Positions 23,321 through 30,028 of a stretch of 39,096 nt of DNA are shown here, in pieces. The stretch's first letter is position 1; each line of letters opens with the position of its first letter. The notes beneath the pieces are model-generated. The model saw only the letters and a program-made list of their open reading frames with translations. It searched no databases and had not been told where the DNA came from. A program made the position numbers and the translations under genes. Where the stretch lies: the IMG/VR virus record IMGVR_UViG_3300043436_002609, positions 1 to 39,096 of that record. One strand, 5' to 3'. The DNA comes from a virus.

Positions 23321-23328
23321 TATTTATA
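23321..23328 (+). promoter_or_regulatory. TATTTATA element (putative late promoter)
   Basis: CGTTATATTTATATAGG, five bases before the ATG at 23334 and just after a terminator. Confidence 0.55.
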
Positions 23329-23333
23329 TAGGT

Positions 23334-24938
23334 ATGAAATTAATTGAGAGTATAAGACAAATCATTACGGAGGCATCCAAGAAACAAATCTTAATGGATA
23401 AGATTGGGTTTAATGAGGAGAATGCTGACCTATTGGATAAACTATGTGGTCCTTTATCTGTTTGGATGGGTAATAAATTTATTGATTTTTATTCTAAACG
23501 TTTAGTATCAATCCTTCCGGAATTTGACGATGATAAAGAATATAAAAGAGCTACGATTAAAAATATGAACAATAATTTAGCTATTAATTCACATAGACAA
23601 GATATTACATCAATAATGGATTGGATTAGAGTTGGTTTGAATGGTAATTTAGGTGAAAATAAAGAGTTAAATTTGAATGAATTACATCGTAAATCAAAAC
23701 AATGGCACGATAGTTTGGAAATTGGTCAGGGTGATATTAATTATAAGGAAGAAAACCCAACTATATTAGATTTCACTGATGAAAATGGAAATGGGTTTTA
23801 TTGGGCTGATTTGAATACAAAAAACTCATCAGAAGAATGTAATAGAATGGGGCATTGTGGAAGAAGTTCTTATGGATATCTTTATTCATTAAGACAAGTA
23901 ATTCCGATTAACAACAAATATAAATTAAACAAATCAGTTCTAACTGCGGCAATTGGTGAGGATGGTATTATGTATCAGTTGAAGGGTGTTAAGAACTCAA
24001 AACCAAAAGATGAATACCATCAATACATTCAACCGTTATTCTACGTGTTAGGTGGTGAAGGTGAAGAAGATGATTATTTAATTCAAGGATTTGGAACGGA
24101 GTACGCATCAGAACAGGATTTTAAATTGTCTGACTTACCGGAACAAACAATCAAAGAATTGTATCAAAATAGACCGGAGTTGTTCTCGTCAAGACCTATG
24201 CAACGATTGTTAGATAAGATGGGTATTATTGAAATGGAACCATTACCAACAGGATTCTCATTAGAAATTAAACCTGAGGATTTTGATGATTATGTTGATG
24301 GATGTACCTATCGTACTTATACTAATAGAACAACCGGAAAACAAACAAGAACAAGTATTTTTGTTGAAATAATGGCTGGTGATGCTTGGGATTTGTGGAA
24401 TCAAGACGGTTACGAAGATTTTGGTAGTTATTTCCAATATACAGTAGACAAACCAACCGAAGAAAGATTGTGGGATATTGTTAGAAAAATGGCAGAAAGA
24501 GATGGTGTTGAATTAGATGAGGATTTAGATTTAGAAGATTCTATCAAACAAGTGGATGATGATTGGGAAATAAGAAATGCTATTGGTGGTGCGATAAATG
24601 ATGCTGACGCAAATGATTATGTAGATTTTCTACAGAAAGAAATTGAGTCGGCGTTAGAGTTTTATGGTAATGTATATGAATTTAATGACACCGGAGCCAA
24701 AATTCAAGTCGATTTAGCTAATTTAGTTGATATTGATGAAGGTTGGGTTGATGAAATATTTGAAAATCATATGAATAGGGATGGTAAGTATGATTTAGAA
24801 GGAATATTTAATGAATTATTATCTGAAAGTCATATTGATAAACCTGACTTTGACCCCGATGACAGATGGTATCCATCACCTGATGATAGTGTTGTAAATG
24901 AAAATGTTAATTATAGATTAGATGATATAAGTATATGA
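23334..24938 (+). CDS. PcfJ-like protein with leader
   Basis: 534 residues from the ATG at 23334; an upstream in-frame ATG at 23244 would lie before the terminator and is rejected. The leader is MKLIESIRQIITEAS (I-T-E at 11-13). The region around CNRMGHCGR (169-177), YSLR (184-187) and QLKGVKNSKP (215-224) follows the PcfJ pattern (HC-V ... iySlR ... Q-kG--N--P). PcfJ is known from conjugative plasmids and phages, without an established activity. The C-terminal 250 residues are acidic and unrecognised. It is coupled to the glycosyltransferase gene by ATGA. Confidence 0.75.
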   Translation: MKLIESIRQIITEASKKQILMDKIGFNEENADLLDKLCGPLSVWMGNKFIDFYSKRLVSILPEFDDDKEYKRATIKNMNNNLAINSHRQDITSIMDWIRVGLNGNLGENKELNLNELHRKSKQWHDSLEIGQGDINYKEENPTILDFTDENGNGFYWADLNTKNSSEECNRMGHCGRSSYGYLYSLRQVIPINNKYKLNKSVLTAAIGEDGIMYQLKGVKNSKPKDEYHQYIQPLFYVLGGEGEEDDYLIQGFGTEYASEQDFKLSDLPEQTIKELYQNRPELFSSRPMQRLLDKMGIIEMEPLPTGFSLEIKPEDFDDYVDGCTYRTYTNRTTGKQTRTSIFVEIMAGDAWDLWNQDGYEDFGSYFQYTVDKPTEERLWDIVRKMAERDGVELDEDLDLEDSIKQVDDDWEIRNAIGGAINDADANDYVDFLQKEIESALEFYGNVYEFNDTGAKIQVDLANLVDIDEGWVDEIFENHMNRDGKYDLEGIFNELLSESHIDKPDFDPDDRWYPSPDDSVVNENVNYRLDDISI

Positions 24939-25645
24939 GTTTAAGTAAGGATTTAACAATTGTAATCCCCTGTAAAAATGAGGGATTAATCATAAAGAAA
25001 ACTTTAGGATTGTTAAACTTGCAAAATAATATTAAAGGTGTAAATGTAATGGTTGCCGATTCTTCAACGGACGATGGATTCACACAGAAATGTATTCTTG
25101 GTTCATACCATACCAATATCAATGTAAAAATAGTTAAAGGGGGATTTCCTGCCGAAGCCAGAAACAACGGAACCAAAAAGATAAAAACTCCTTATGTTTT
25201 ATTTTTGGATGCCGACATATTCATCAACCAATATTGCCTATTAAATTGTATGGTTGAAGTTATGAAAGAAAATGATTATCATTTGTCAACAACTAAAATG
25301 AGAACTGACGATGGTGATTACAATTATGTGTATAAATCATTTGATGTTATCCAATACTTAACCAAATTCTCTACACCATTTGCGGTTGGAGGATTTATGT
25401 TATTTAATTTAGAGGAATTTAATTCATTGGGAGGATTTAATCCGGATGACAAGTTCGCTGAGGATTATCATTTAAGTTCAAAGATAAAACCAAATAAGTT
25501 TTATGTAGCGGACAAAATTGTTTATACCACATCAAGACGATTTAAGAACAAAGGTTTATTCTATATGGTTAAGATGATGATTAAATCTTGGTTTAATAGA
25601 AATAACGATGAGTTCTTCACAAAGGAACATAATTACTGGACATAA
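24935..25645 (+). CDS. Family 2 glycosyltransferase
   Basis: 236 residues with a GT-A fold: VIPCKNEG (10-17), ADSSTDDG (41-48), GFPAEARNNG (70-79) and the DxD-type metal/nucleotide-sugar site LDADIF (91-96). A later GGFNPDDKFAEDYHLSSKI segment resembles the ED acceptor region of GT2 enzymes. The basic, hydrophobic C-terminal helix (KGLFYMVKMMIKSWF) may lie on the membrane. It would transfer a sugar to a lipid, glycan or possibly DNA; the substrate is not evident. It overlaps the next gene by one base (TAATG). Confidence 0.9.
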   Translation: MSLSKDLTIVIPCKNEGLIIKKTLGLLNLQNNIKGVNVMVADSSTDDGFTQKCILGSYHTNINVKIVKGGFPAEARNNGTKKIKTPYVLFLDADIFINQYCLLNCMVEVMKENDYHLSTTKMRTDDGDYNYVYKSFDVIQYLTKFSTPFAVGGFMLFNLEEFNSLGGFNPDDKFAEDYHLSSKIKPNKFYVADKIVYTTSRRFKNKGLFYMVKMMIKSWFNRNNDEFFTKEHNYWT

Positions 25646-26364
25646 TGAAATATAAAACAATAATTCTATCAGACATTCACTTGGGTTCTAAATCAAGTAG
25701 AGCTGAAGATGTGGTAGAATTTCTTGAAAACAACACCACAGAGACCTTAATTTTAAATGGTGATATCGTAGATGGTTGGGCTCTTAAAAGAGGTGGGAAA
25801 TGGAAGGAAAGTCATACCAAAGTATTGAGAAAGATAATGAAGATGAGTGAGAAAGGTGTGAATGTTATTTGGCTCAGAGGAAATCACGATGAGTTCCTAA
25901 AAGATTTTATTCCATTCCAATTATCCAATCTAACAATCACGGAGGATTATACTTTCACATCTATAGATGGTCGTAAGATGTATGTGTTTCACGGAGATGT
26001 GTTGGATGTATTTATAACCAAAGCAAAATGGTTGGCTCACATTGGTTCAATAGGTTATGACTTAGCATTATGGATGAATAGAGTTTATAACAAATATCGT
26101 GAGATGAGAGGGTTACCTTATTATTCCATCTCTAAAGATATTAAGAATGGTGTTAAGAAAGCCGTTAACTTTATAAATGATTTTGAACATAACGCAATAC
26201 TATTGGCTTACAAAAAAGGATGTGATGTTGCCGTATGTGGACACATTCATCAACCGGAGTTAAAAGATAATTATATGAATAGTGGGGATTGGTGTGAAAA
26301 TTGTACCGCTCTTGTTGAGACAAAAAAAGGTGTGTGGGAAGTTATTGAATTCCACAAAAAATAA
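25645..26364 (+). CDS. LpxH-like metallophosphoesterase
   Basis: 239 residues with the calcineurin-like motifs SDIHLG (9-14), NGDIVDGW (38-45), LRGNHDE (77-83), HGD (116-118) and GHIHQP (199-204), then NSGDW. This order and the long helical insert (about 122-190) match the UDP-2,3-diacylglucosamine pyrophosphatase family (LpxH), whose members act at the inner membrane in lipid A synthesis. Close relatives with other substrates exist, so LpxH-like is the safe call. Tight coupling to the glycosyltransferase suggests joint action on the host envelope. Confidence 0.9.
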   Translation: MKYKTIILSDIHLGSKSSRAEDVVEFLENNTTETLILNGDIVDGWALKRGGKWKESHTKVLRKIMKMSEKGVNVIWLRGNHDEFLKDFIPFQLSNLTITEDYTFTSIDGRKMYVFHGDVLDVFITKAKWLAHIGSIGYDLALWMNRVYNKYREMRGLPYYSISKDIKNGVKKAVNFINDFEHNAILLAYKKGCDVAVCGHIHQPELKDNYMNSGDWCENCTALVETKKGVWEVIEFHKK

Positions 26365-26365
26365 A

Positions 26366-26488
26366 ATGAAAAAGAAAGATTATATGGAGATGGAAAAAGA
26401 ATATAAAAGAGGGACAAAAATGTTAATAATTATGTTTATAATAATTGTTATCGGAGCCTTAGTAATAAATCAGTACAGTGGAATATAA
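26366..26488 (+). CDS. Small single-pass membrane protein
   Basis: 40 residues from the ATG at 26366, one base after the previous stop; an earlier start would overlap the phosphoesterase. A charged N terminus (MKKKDYMEMEKEYKRG) and one membrane helix (about 19-35) give a cytoplasmic-N, tail-anchored topology. Function unknown. Confidence 0.6.
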   Translation: MKKKDYMEMEKEYKRGTKMLIIMFIIIVIGALVINQYSGI

Positions 26489-26657
26489 AATTAATACAGA
26501 AGAGAAAACTATCACAATTATTGATAGTATCGGAAAAGTTGATGAGGTTAAATCATTAATGAAACTATTTCCGGATTATACCCTAAAAACGGGAACACCA
26601 AAGAGGGAATGTGTTTGTAATCCTTCCAAAGGTGGTGATGGAATTTGTAAATGTTAA
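26478..26657 (+). CDS. Small Cys-rich protein with GTG start
   Basis: 59 residues. GTG at 26478 overlaps the end of the preceding gene by 11 bases. The N-terminal part resembles a small strand-helix domain, and the last 15 residues contain four Cys in CVCNPSKGGDGICKC, a compact metal- or disulfide-forming knot. Its stop is followed by a terminator, supporting a real gene. Function unknown. Confidence 0.6.
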   Translation: MEYKINTEEKTITIIDSIGKVDEVKSLMKLFPDYTLKTGTPKRECVCNPSKGGDGICKC

Positions 26658-26666
26658 AAAAAAAAT

Positions 26667-26699
26667 AACCCTAAGAGTTGAGTTCTTGGGGTTTTTTAT
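26667..26699 (+). terminator. Intrinsic terminator with a promoter box in its loop
   Basis: AACCCTAAGA (26667-26676) pairs with TTCTTGGGGTT (26683-26693, one G-T pair), then a T run. The loop contains TTG 26678-26680. Confidence 0.78.
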
Positions 26700-26708
26700 T
26701 TATCTTTG
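26678..26708 (+). promoter_or_regulatory. Bacteroidota-type promoter giving a leaderless mRNA
   Basis: TTG (26678-26680) in the terminator loop, a 20-base spacer, and TATCTTTG (26701-26708). The ATG at 26713 follows after four bases. Confidence 0.7.
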
Positions 26709-26712
26709 TGCT

Positions 26713-26859
26713 ATGGATAATTTAATAAACTTTATAGTAAAGAATAAATACGACCTTTTATCTTTAGGTTGTATAATTTTAATGTTCTCTGTTAGTGCGG
26801 TATTTGCCATACCGTCACTTTTTTTTCTTGTAATCGGAGCAAGTAAATCAAAACATTAA
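26713..26859 (+). CDS. Small membrane protein, leaderless
   Basis: 48 residues; the start is fixed by the promoter immediately upstream (a longer frame would begin before the transcription start). A hydrophobic core of about 30 residues (LLSLGCIILMFSVSAVFAIP ...) makes one or two membrane passes. Overlaps the next ATG by one base. Confidence 0.65.
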   Translation: MDNLINFIVKNKYDLLSLGCIILMFSVSAVFAIPSLFFLVIGASKSKH

Positions 26860-27326
26860 TGGGAAAACTATTACCTGTACCATATCCCGGTCAATCAATG
26901 GATGAATATAGAAAGCAATTAATTGATTTCCAAAATAACTATTGGAGTTTTTTAAAGCCATCAAAAAAAGGTAGTAAGTTTATCCCACTACCACCAATAA
27001 ATTTAATAAATAAAACAAAAGAAATGTCGTCAAGAAAATTAAGCGAACATGTTGAAGGAGAATTATTCAACAAAGAAAAAAGAGTAACTGTAGACCCTGA
27101 AAAGGTAATAAAACCAACACCTAAAATCGTAAAAGAATCCATATTGGGAATCTCTGAAGATAAACCGGTTAAAAAGAAAAAACCATACTACAGAAAGAAA
27201 TACAATAAACCAACACCTGTTGAGGTTACTCCGGAACCTGTGAAACAACATAGATTTGCTTTAGGTGTGTTAACAGGAATTATATTATCGGCAATCATTG
27301 AAACAATTATACAACTATTAAAATAA
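26859..27326 (+). CDS. Tail-anchored Lys/Pro-rich protein
   Basis: 155 residues. A basic, Pro-rich and probably disordered body (residues about 95-130, with KPVKKKKPYYRKKYNKPTP) ends in a single C-terminal membrane helix, RFALGVLTGIILSAIIETII. This topology leaves a basic domain in the cytoplasm. Function unknown. Confidence 0.72.
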   Translation: MGKLLPVPYPGQSMDEYRKQLIDFQNNYWSFLKPSKKGSKFIPLPPINLINKTKEMSSRKLSEHVEGELFNKEKRVTVDPEKVIKPTPKIVKESILGISEDKPVKKKKPYYRKKYNKPTPVEVTPEPVKQHRFALGVLTGIILSAIIETIIQLLK

Positions 27327-27330
27327 CAAA

Positions 27331-27729
27331 ATGAAAAAACTATTAATTACATTCGTATTACTACTTACGACATTACTAACCTTTGGTCAAGACGCTCCTT
27401 ATTATGTTAGAGCTGAGACATTTGAAATGGGTAGTAAAGATTCTAAAAATAAAGTGACTTGGGACACAACAACATATAGAGATTGTGATATTTTAATTAA
27501 ATTAAACGAGACTGACATCACAATTTATTCTCAAACAAGACAAGAATATCACGTAATTAAATTTGATGGTAAATTATCGAATGGTTCAAGTAGATGGTAT
27601 TGCTCTGATTTATTAGGTAGAACTTGTAACATTTATTTGGGAGCACTAAAAAGTAGTCCGGGATATCTGTCGTTAACGGTAGAATTCAGTGACTATGTGT
27701 GGTTCTATGTTTGTAAACCTAGTAAATAA
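27331..27729 (+). CDS. Secreted or periplasmic small protein
   Basis: 132 residues with a clear cleavable signal peptide (MKKLLITFVLLLTTLLTFGQ, cleavage near residue 20). The mature domain is beta-rich with Cys at three to four positions, suited to disulfides in the periplasm. The signal resembles host-type Bacteroidota signals ending in FGQ. Superinfection exclusion or envelope interaction is possible but unproven. Confidence 0.78.
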   Translation: MKKLLITFVLLLTTLLTFGQDAPYYVRAETFEMGSKDSKNKVTWDTTTYRDCDILIKLNETDITIYSQTRQEYHVIKFDGKLSNGSSRWYCSDLLGRTCNIYLGALKSSPGYLSLTVEFSDYVWFYVCKPSK

Positions 27730-27734
27730 AAAAG

Positions 27735-28055
27735 ATGGATTTCAAAGAAGGGGATAAGTACGTTCAATTTACCAAGTATGGTGGGATAAACAGAGGTGTT
27801 GTTAGTGAGGTTTTTAATACAATTTGTGTTGATACCAAGAATTGTGTCTCATATGAAGTTCCCCACATTAGAAATGAGAACGGAATTGCGTTAAATCTTA
27901 GTGAAGATGGTCTTATTTATAGAATAACTCACGAATATTCGGAAGAAGAGTGTGAAAATATGAGAAAAATTGGAAAAACTTATCAAAATAGAAAACAAAG
28001 CAAAATAGACGACTATTTATCCGATGAAGATGTATTAATCTTCCCTAATCTATAA
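27735..28055 (+). CDS. Unknown 106-residue protein
   Basis: A soluble protein, MDFKEGDKYVQFTKYGG at the start, resembling a small SH3-like barrel, followed by a charged helical tail (YSEEECENMRKIGKTYQNR). Six bases from the preceding gene. No function recognised. Confidence 0.72.
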   Translation: MDFKEGDKYVQFTKYGGINRGVVSEVFNTICVDTKNCVSYEVPHIRNENGIALNLSEDGLIYRITHEYSEEECENMRKIGKTYQNRKQSKIDDYLSDEDVLIFPNL

Positions 28056-28070
28056 GCAAACCCAACAAAA

Positions 28071-28229
28071 ATGAAATTCATTGCACTTGCCGCAACCCTT
28101 GTGATTTTAGTATCACTTGTTCTTTATTTAGTGAAGAAAACCCCTAAACGAATTGCTCAAGAGGAAATGGTTGTTAAACCATCGGTCAAGAAAAAAAAAG
28201 TGAATAAAAAGAAATCTAAGGAGGAATAA
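28071..28229 (+). CDS. Small membrane protein with Lys-rich tail
   Basis: 52 residues. An N-terminal membrane helix (FIALAATLVILVSLVLYLV, about 3-21) is followed by a strongly basic tail (PSVKKKKVNKKKSKEE). It ends in TAATG, so the next gene is coupled. Below the usual ORF cut-off, but the context and composition match its neighbours. Confidence 0.6.
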   Translation: MKFIALAATLVILVSLVLYLVKKTPKRIAQEEMVVKPSVKKKKVNKKKSKEE

Positions 28230-28339
28230 TGGAAACATTAGACCCTTCTGCACCACTACCATTATTGATTGGTATTGTTTGTGTTTTTGCGTTAATTGTT
28301 ATTAAAGATGAGTTTAAAAAAGATAAAAATAAAGGTTAA
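28229..28339 (+). CDS. Tiny single-pass membrane protein
   Basis: 36 residues, METLDPSAPLPLLIGIVCVF and onwards, with one hydrophobic helix (about 10-25) and a basic tail. The sequence AAGGAGG a few bases before the ATG is one of the very few Shine-Dalgarno-like stretches in the window, though it also encodes the end of the previous protein. Confidence 0.5.
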   Translation: METLDPSAPLPLLIGIVCVFALIVIKDEFKKDKNKG

Positions 28340-28481
28340 ATTATTGTTTGTGTTCTTCGGATGGTGTATATCAGATATCCGAGAGAACTATAATGATATG
28401 AAATCTCGTTATCTTTTGGATACGGACCCTGAACTATTTGAGCTACAAGAATTTGTTAAAGAATTAATGAAAAAGAAATGA
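28308..28481 (+). CDS. Small basic protein, overlapping start
   Basis: 57 residues from the ATG at 28308, overlapping the previous frame by 32 bases. Begins MSLKKIKIKVKLLFVFFGWC, followed by a charged helical tail. The overlap is long for this window, so either this or the preceding gene may be spurious or the start may be further in. Confidence 0.45.
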   Translation: MSLKKIKIKVKLLFVFFGWCISDIRENYNDMKSRYLLDTDPELFELQEFVKELMKKK

Positions 28482-28569
28482 ATGTTTTTGTAACTTTTTT
28501 AATGTATGATACGTATAACTACTGACATTAAAGTTAATTAGATAATAAATAAAAAAAACTTTAAAAAAG

Positions 28570-28600
28570 TTTGGTAGTATTAAAAAAAGTATTATCTTTG
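28570..28600 (+). promoter_or_regulatory. Bacteroidota-type promoter of a structured transcript
   Basis: TTTG (28570-28573), a 19-base spacer, and TATCTTTG (28593-28600). Confidence 0.82.
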
Positions 28601-28625
28601 TCAAACAAATAAGGAATAAAAGATT

Positions 28626-28685
28626 ATGTCGAAAAAGAGGGGCGGAAACCCAAATACATCGAAAGATGGTGACAAGGAATGTTAG
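28626..28685 (+). CDS. Possible 19-residue micropeptide
   Basis: ATG at 28626 to TAG at 28683-28685; basic and Gly/Asn-rich (MSKKRGGNPNTSKDGDKEC). It is the only plausible reading frame in the structured transcript, starting about 20 bases after the predicted transcription start. Translation is uncertain because part of it lies in two predicted hairpins. Confidence 0.3.
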   Translation: MSKKRGGNPNTSKDGDKEC

Positions 28686-28760
28686 GCAATCCTAAAACCT
28701 AACTGCTAAGAATCAAGTGTTATGATTCGGGTTAACAACCTCAACTTATGGTGAAATAAA

Positions 28761-28788
28761 AAAAAAGGTTCCTTCGGGGACCTTTTTT
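28761..28788. terminator. Bidirectional terminator with UUCG tetraloop
   Basis: A6GGTTCC (28761-28772), TTCG loop, GGGACCT6 (28777-28788). T runs on both strands. It touches the stop codon of the convergent gene at 28787. Confidence 0.88.
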
Positions 28789-29272
28789 AATTATATATGT
28801 TTCTTGTTGATATGTCACCGTACCTATCCACTATTATTGTTGGAGATTCATTAACTCTAAATTTTAGATGGTTGGGATGTCTGATTGATGTGTTAATTAT
28901 TATTTTAATCCTATTATTTGTTCCATTTAACCACATGTGGTAATCAATTCCTGCTATATTATCGATAACATTAATTGAACATCTTGTAATACATGTTTCC
29001 ATTACTCTTTTAGCTGAACTGATTATTGCCGGTTCAATATCCATTATTGAATCGTTAATCTCATCTGGGTCAACTCTTTGAAATGAGGTTTTATTTCCTA
29101 TGAATTCCTGAGAATGTGGGTTTTTATATAAATTAATTAAATTGTCGTTATTTCTATATATTTGTCTAATAAACTCTTGTTCACTTAAAATATCGTTTAC
29201 AACAATTTCGTATACTAAAATAGGTTTTGGTTCTGTATATTCTCTTAATATCCGTCTAATTAATTCTTTCAT
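28787..29272 (-). CDS. Leader-bearing unknown protein (MKELIRRILRE type)
   Basis: 161 residues. The leader MKELIRRILREYTEP matches that at 11577 for the first 11 residues, though the codons differ, so selection acts on the peptide. The mature part is a soluble alpha/beta protein with GIDYHMWLNGTNNRIKIIINTS and a short C-terminal strand. The domain is not recognised. A TATTTATA element is located nine bases upstream. Confidence 0.8.
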   Translation of the reverse strand: MKELIRRILREYTEPKPILVYEIVVNDILSEQEFIRQIYRNNDNLINLYKNPHSQEFIGNKTSFQRVDPDEINDSIMDIEPAIISSAKRVMETCITRCSINVIDNIAGIDYHMWLNGTNNRIKIIINTSIRHPNHLKFRVNESPTIIVDRYGDISTRNIYN

Positions 29273-29281
29273 AATAATAAA

Positions 29282-29289
29282 TATAAATA
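29282..29289 (-). promoter_or_regulatory. TATTTATA element (putative late promoter)
   Basis: On the minus strand AAATATTTATATTTATTATTATG, with a second TATTTAT overlapping closer to the ATG. Confidence 0.5.
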
Positions 29290-29302
29290 TTTTAATAAAT
29301 AC

Positions 29303-29333
29303 TTGTATAATTCGATTAAAAGAATTACTTTTG
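29303..29333 (+). promoter_or_regulatory. Bacteroidota-type promoter
   Basis: TTG (29303-29305), a 20-base spacer, and TACTTTTG (29326-29333), with a 42-base leader before the ATG at 29376. Confidence 0.7.
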
Positions 29334-29375
29334 TCTTGTCAAAATGAAACAATAACCTTAACACATACAGAAACT

Positions 29376-29489
29376 ATGAAAACAATTACCTTCACAATGC
29401 AAGAAATATGGGCAGCATCTCGTCCATCTGTTCAAAAAAGTAAAAAAGCTTACAATCGAAAACCAAAACACAACAAAGATAAGTACTAA
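29376..29489 (+). CDS. Small basic protein
   Basis: 37 residues from the ATG at 29376. It begins MKTITFTMQEIWAASRP and ends in a Lys/Asn/His-rich basic tail, which could bind nucleic acid. It has its own promoter (29303-29333) and terminator (29494-29519), so it is a monocistronic unit. A longer upstream frame would precede the promoter and is rejected. Confidence 0.65.
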   Translation: MKTITFTMQEIWAASRPSVQKSKKAYNRKPKHNKDKY

Positions 29490-29493
29490 TATC

Positions 29494-29519
29494 AAACCCA
29501 TCTCCGGATGGGTTTTTTA
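29494..29519 (+). terminator. Intrinsic terminator
   Basis: AAACCCATC (29494-29502), loop TCCG, GATGGGTTT (29507-29515), then T. Confidence 0.85.
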
Positions 29520-29544
29520 TTTAATGAGAGTAAAAAAATAAAAT

Positions 29545-29579
29545 AATTACCCTCGTTCAAAAGACGGGGGTAATTTTTA
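29545..29579 (+). terminator. Second intrinsic terminator-like hairpin
   Basis: AATTACCCTCGT (29545-29556) pairs with ACGGGGGTAATT (29564-29575, with G-T pairs), then T. It lies only 30 bases after the previous terminator and before a TATTTATA element, insulating the next gene. Confidence 0.7.
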
Positions 29580-29590
29580 CCCTCATGTTA

Positions 29591-29598
29591 TATTTATA
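29591..29598 (+). promoter_or_regulatory. TATTTATA element (putative late promoter)
   Basis: TGTTATATTTATAGATATGG: three bases before the ATG at 29602. Confidence 0.5.
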
Positions 29599-29601
29599 GA
29601 T

Positions 29602-29976
29602 ATGGAAATTAAAATTAGTGAAGAGAAATTAGAAAAAATAATTGATACCATAGTTAATAGTATTGGTGTGGATAGTAGAGATTCGTTTCAAACAAGAAGT
29701 ATTAATTTACGTTATGTGGAATTTCTGACTCCGGGAAATAGACGTGATGTTATTTCAAGATATTACCCTGACATAAATAGAGTTGTGGTGAATGATGAAA
29801 AGTTTTATGATTTGGTTAGTGTATGGGTTAGTTCATATAAATTATATGATATAATTAAAGATGAAATTATTAAAAGAATATATAAAAAATTCACTAAAAG
29901 ATTTAAGAGTGTAATATATCCTGACGAAATCCGGGACATGAAGTATGTTAGTAATACTGACTTCAATAAAAAGTAA
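29602..29976 (+). CDS. Leader-bearing unknown protein (MEIKISE type)
   Basis: 124 residues. MEIKISEEKLEKII has I-S-E at 5-7. The mature part has a basic alpha-helical C terminus (DIIKDEIIKRIYKKFTKRFK) and a central strand region. The domain is not recognised. Monocistronic: a terminator on each side. Confidence 0.75.
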   Translation: MEIKISEEKLEKIIDTIVNSIGVDSRDSFQTRSINLRYVEFLTPGNRRDVISRYYPDINRVVVNDEKFYDLVSVWVSSYKLYDIIKDEIIKRIYKKFTKRFKSVIYPDEIRDMKYVSNTDFNKK

Positions 29977-29983
29977 AAAAAGT

Positions 29984-30012
29984 AAGGAACTATTTTGTAG
30001 TTCCTTTTTTTA
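29984..30012 (+). terminator. Intrinsic terminator whose loop is a promoter box
   Basis: AAGGAACTA (29984-29992), loop TTTTG, TAGTTCCTT (29998-30006), then T. The loop is the -33 box of the next promoter. Confidence 0.82.
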
Positions 30013-30024
30013 TGCCTACATTTG
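29994..30024 (+). promoter_or_regulatory. Bacteroidota-type promoter giving a leaderless mRNA
   Basis: TTTG (29994-29997) is the terminator loop, followed by a 19-base spacer and TACATTTG (30017-30024). The ATG at 30029 comes four bases later. Confidence 0.72.
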
Positions 30025-30028
30025 TGCT

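Larger units (their letters stand above)
28607..28788 (+). ncRNA. Candidate structured RNA with a 19-codon reading frame
   Basis: A complete transcription unit: a perfect host-type promoter upstream, a UUCG-loop terminator downstream, and no long gene between. Successive hairpins can be drawn: GGG/CCC (28640/28649), CATC-GAAA-GATG (28657-28668), GTTAGG/CCTAAC (28681-28686/28698-28703), GAATC/GATTC (28710-28714/28724-28728) and GGTT/AACC (28730-28740). TTAGG-CAAT-CCTAA (28682-28695) competes with the third. A short frame, 28626-28685 (MSKKRGGNPN...), lies at the 5' end. It is either a non-coding RNA or a micropeptide gene with a structured 3' region. I do not recognise an RNA family. Confidence 0.5.

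Noticed and set aside
28607-28760. Group I intron or self-cleaving ribozyme
   Set aside because: No recognisable P7/G-binding core, no flanking split gene, and no hammerhead core (CTGATGA...GAAA) could be found.
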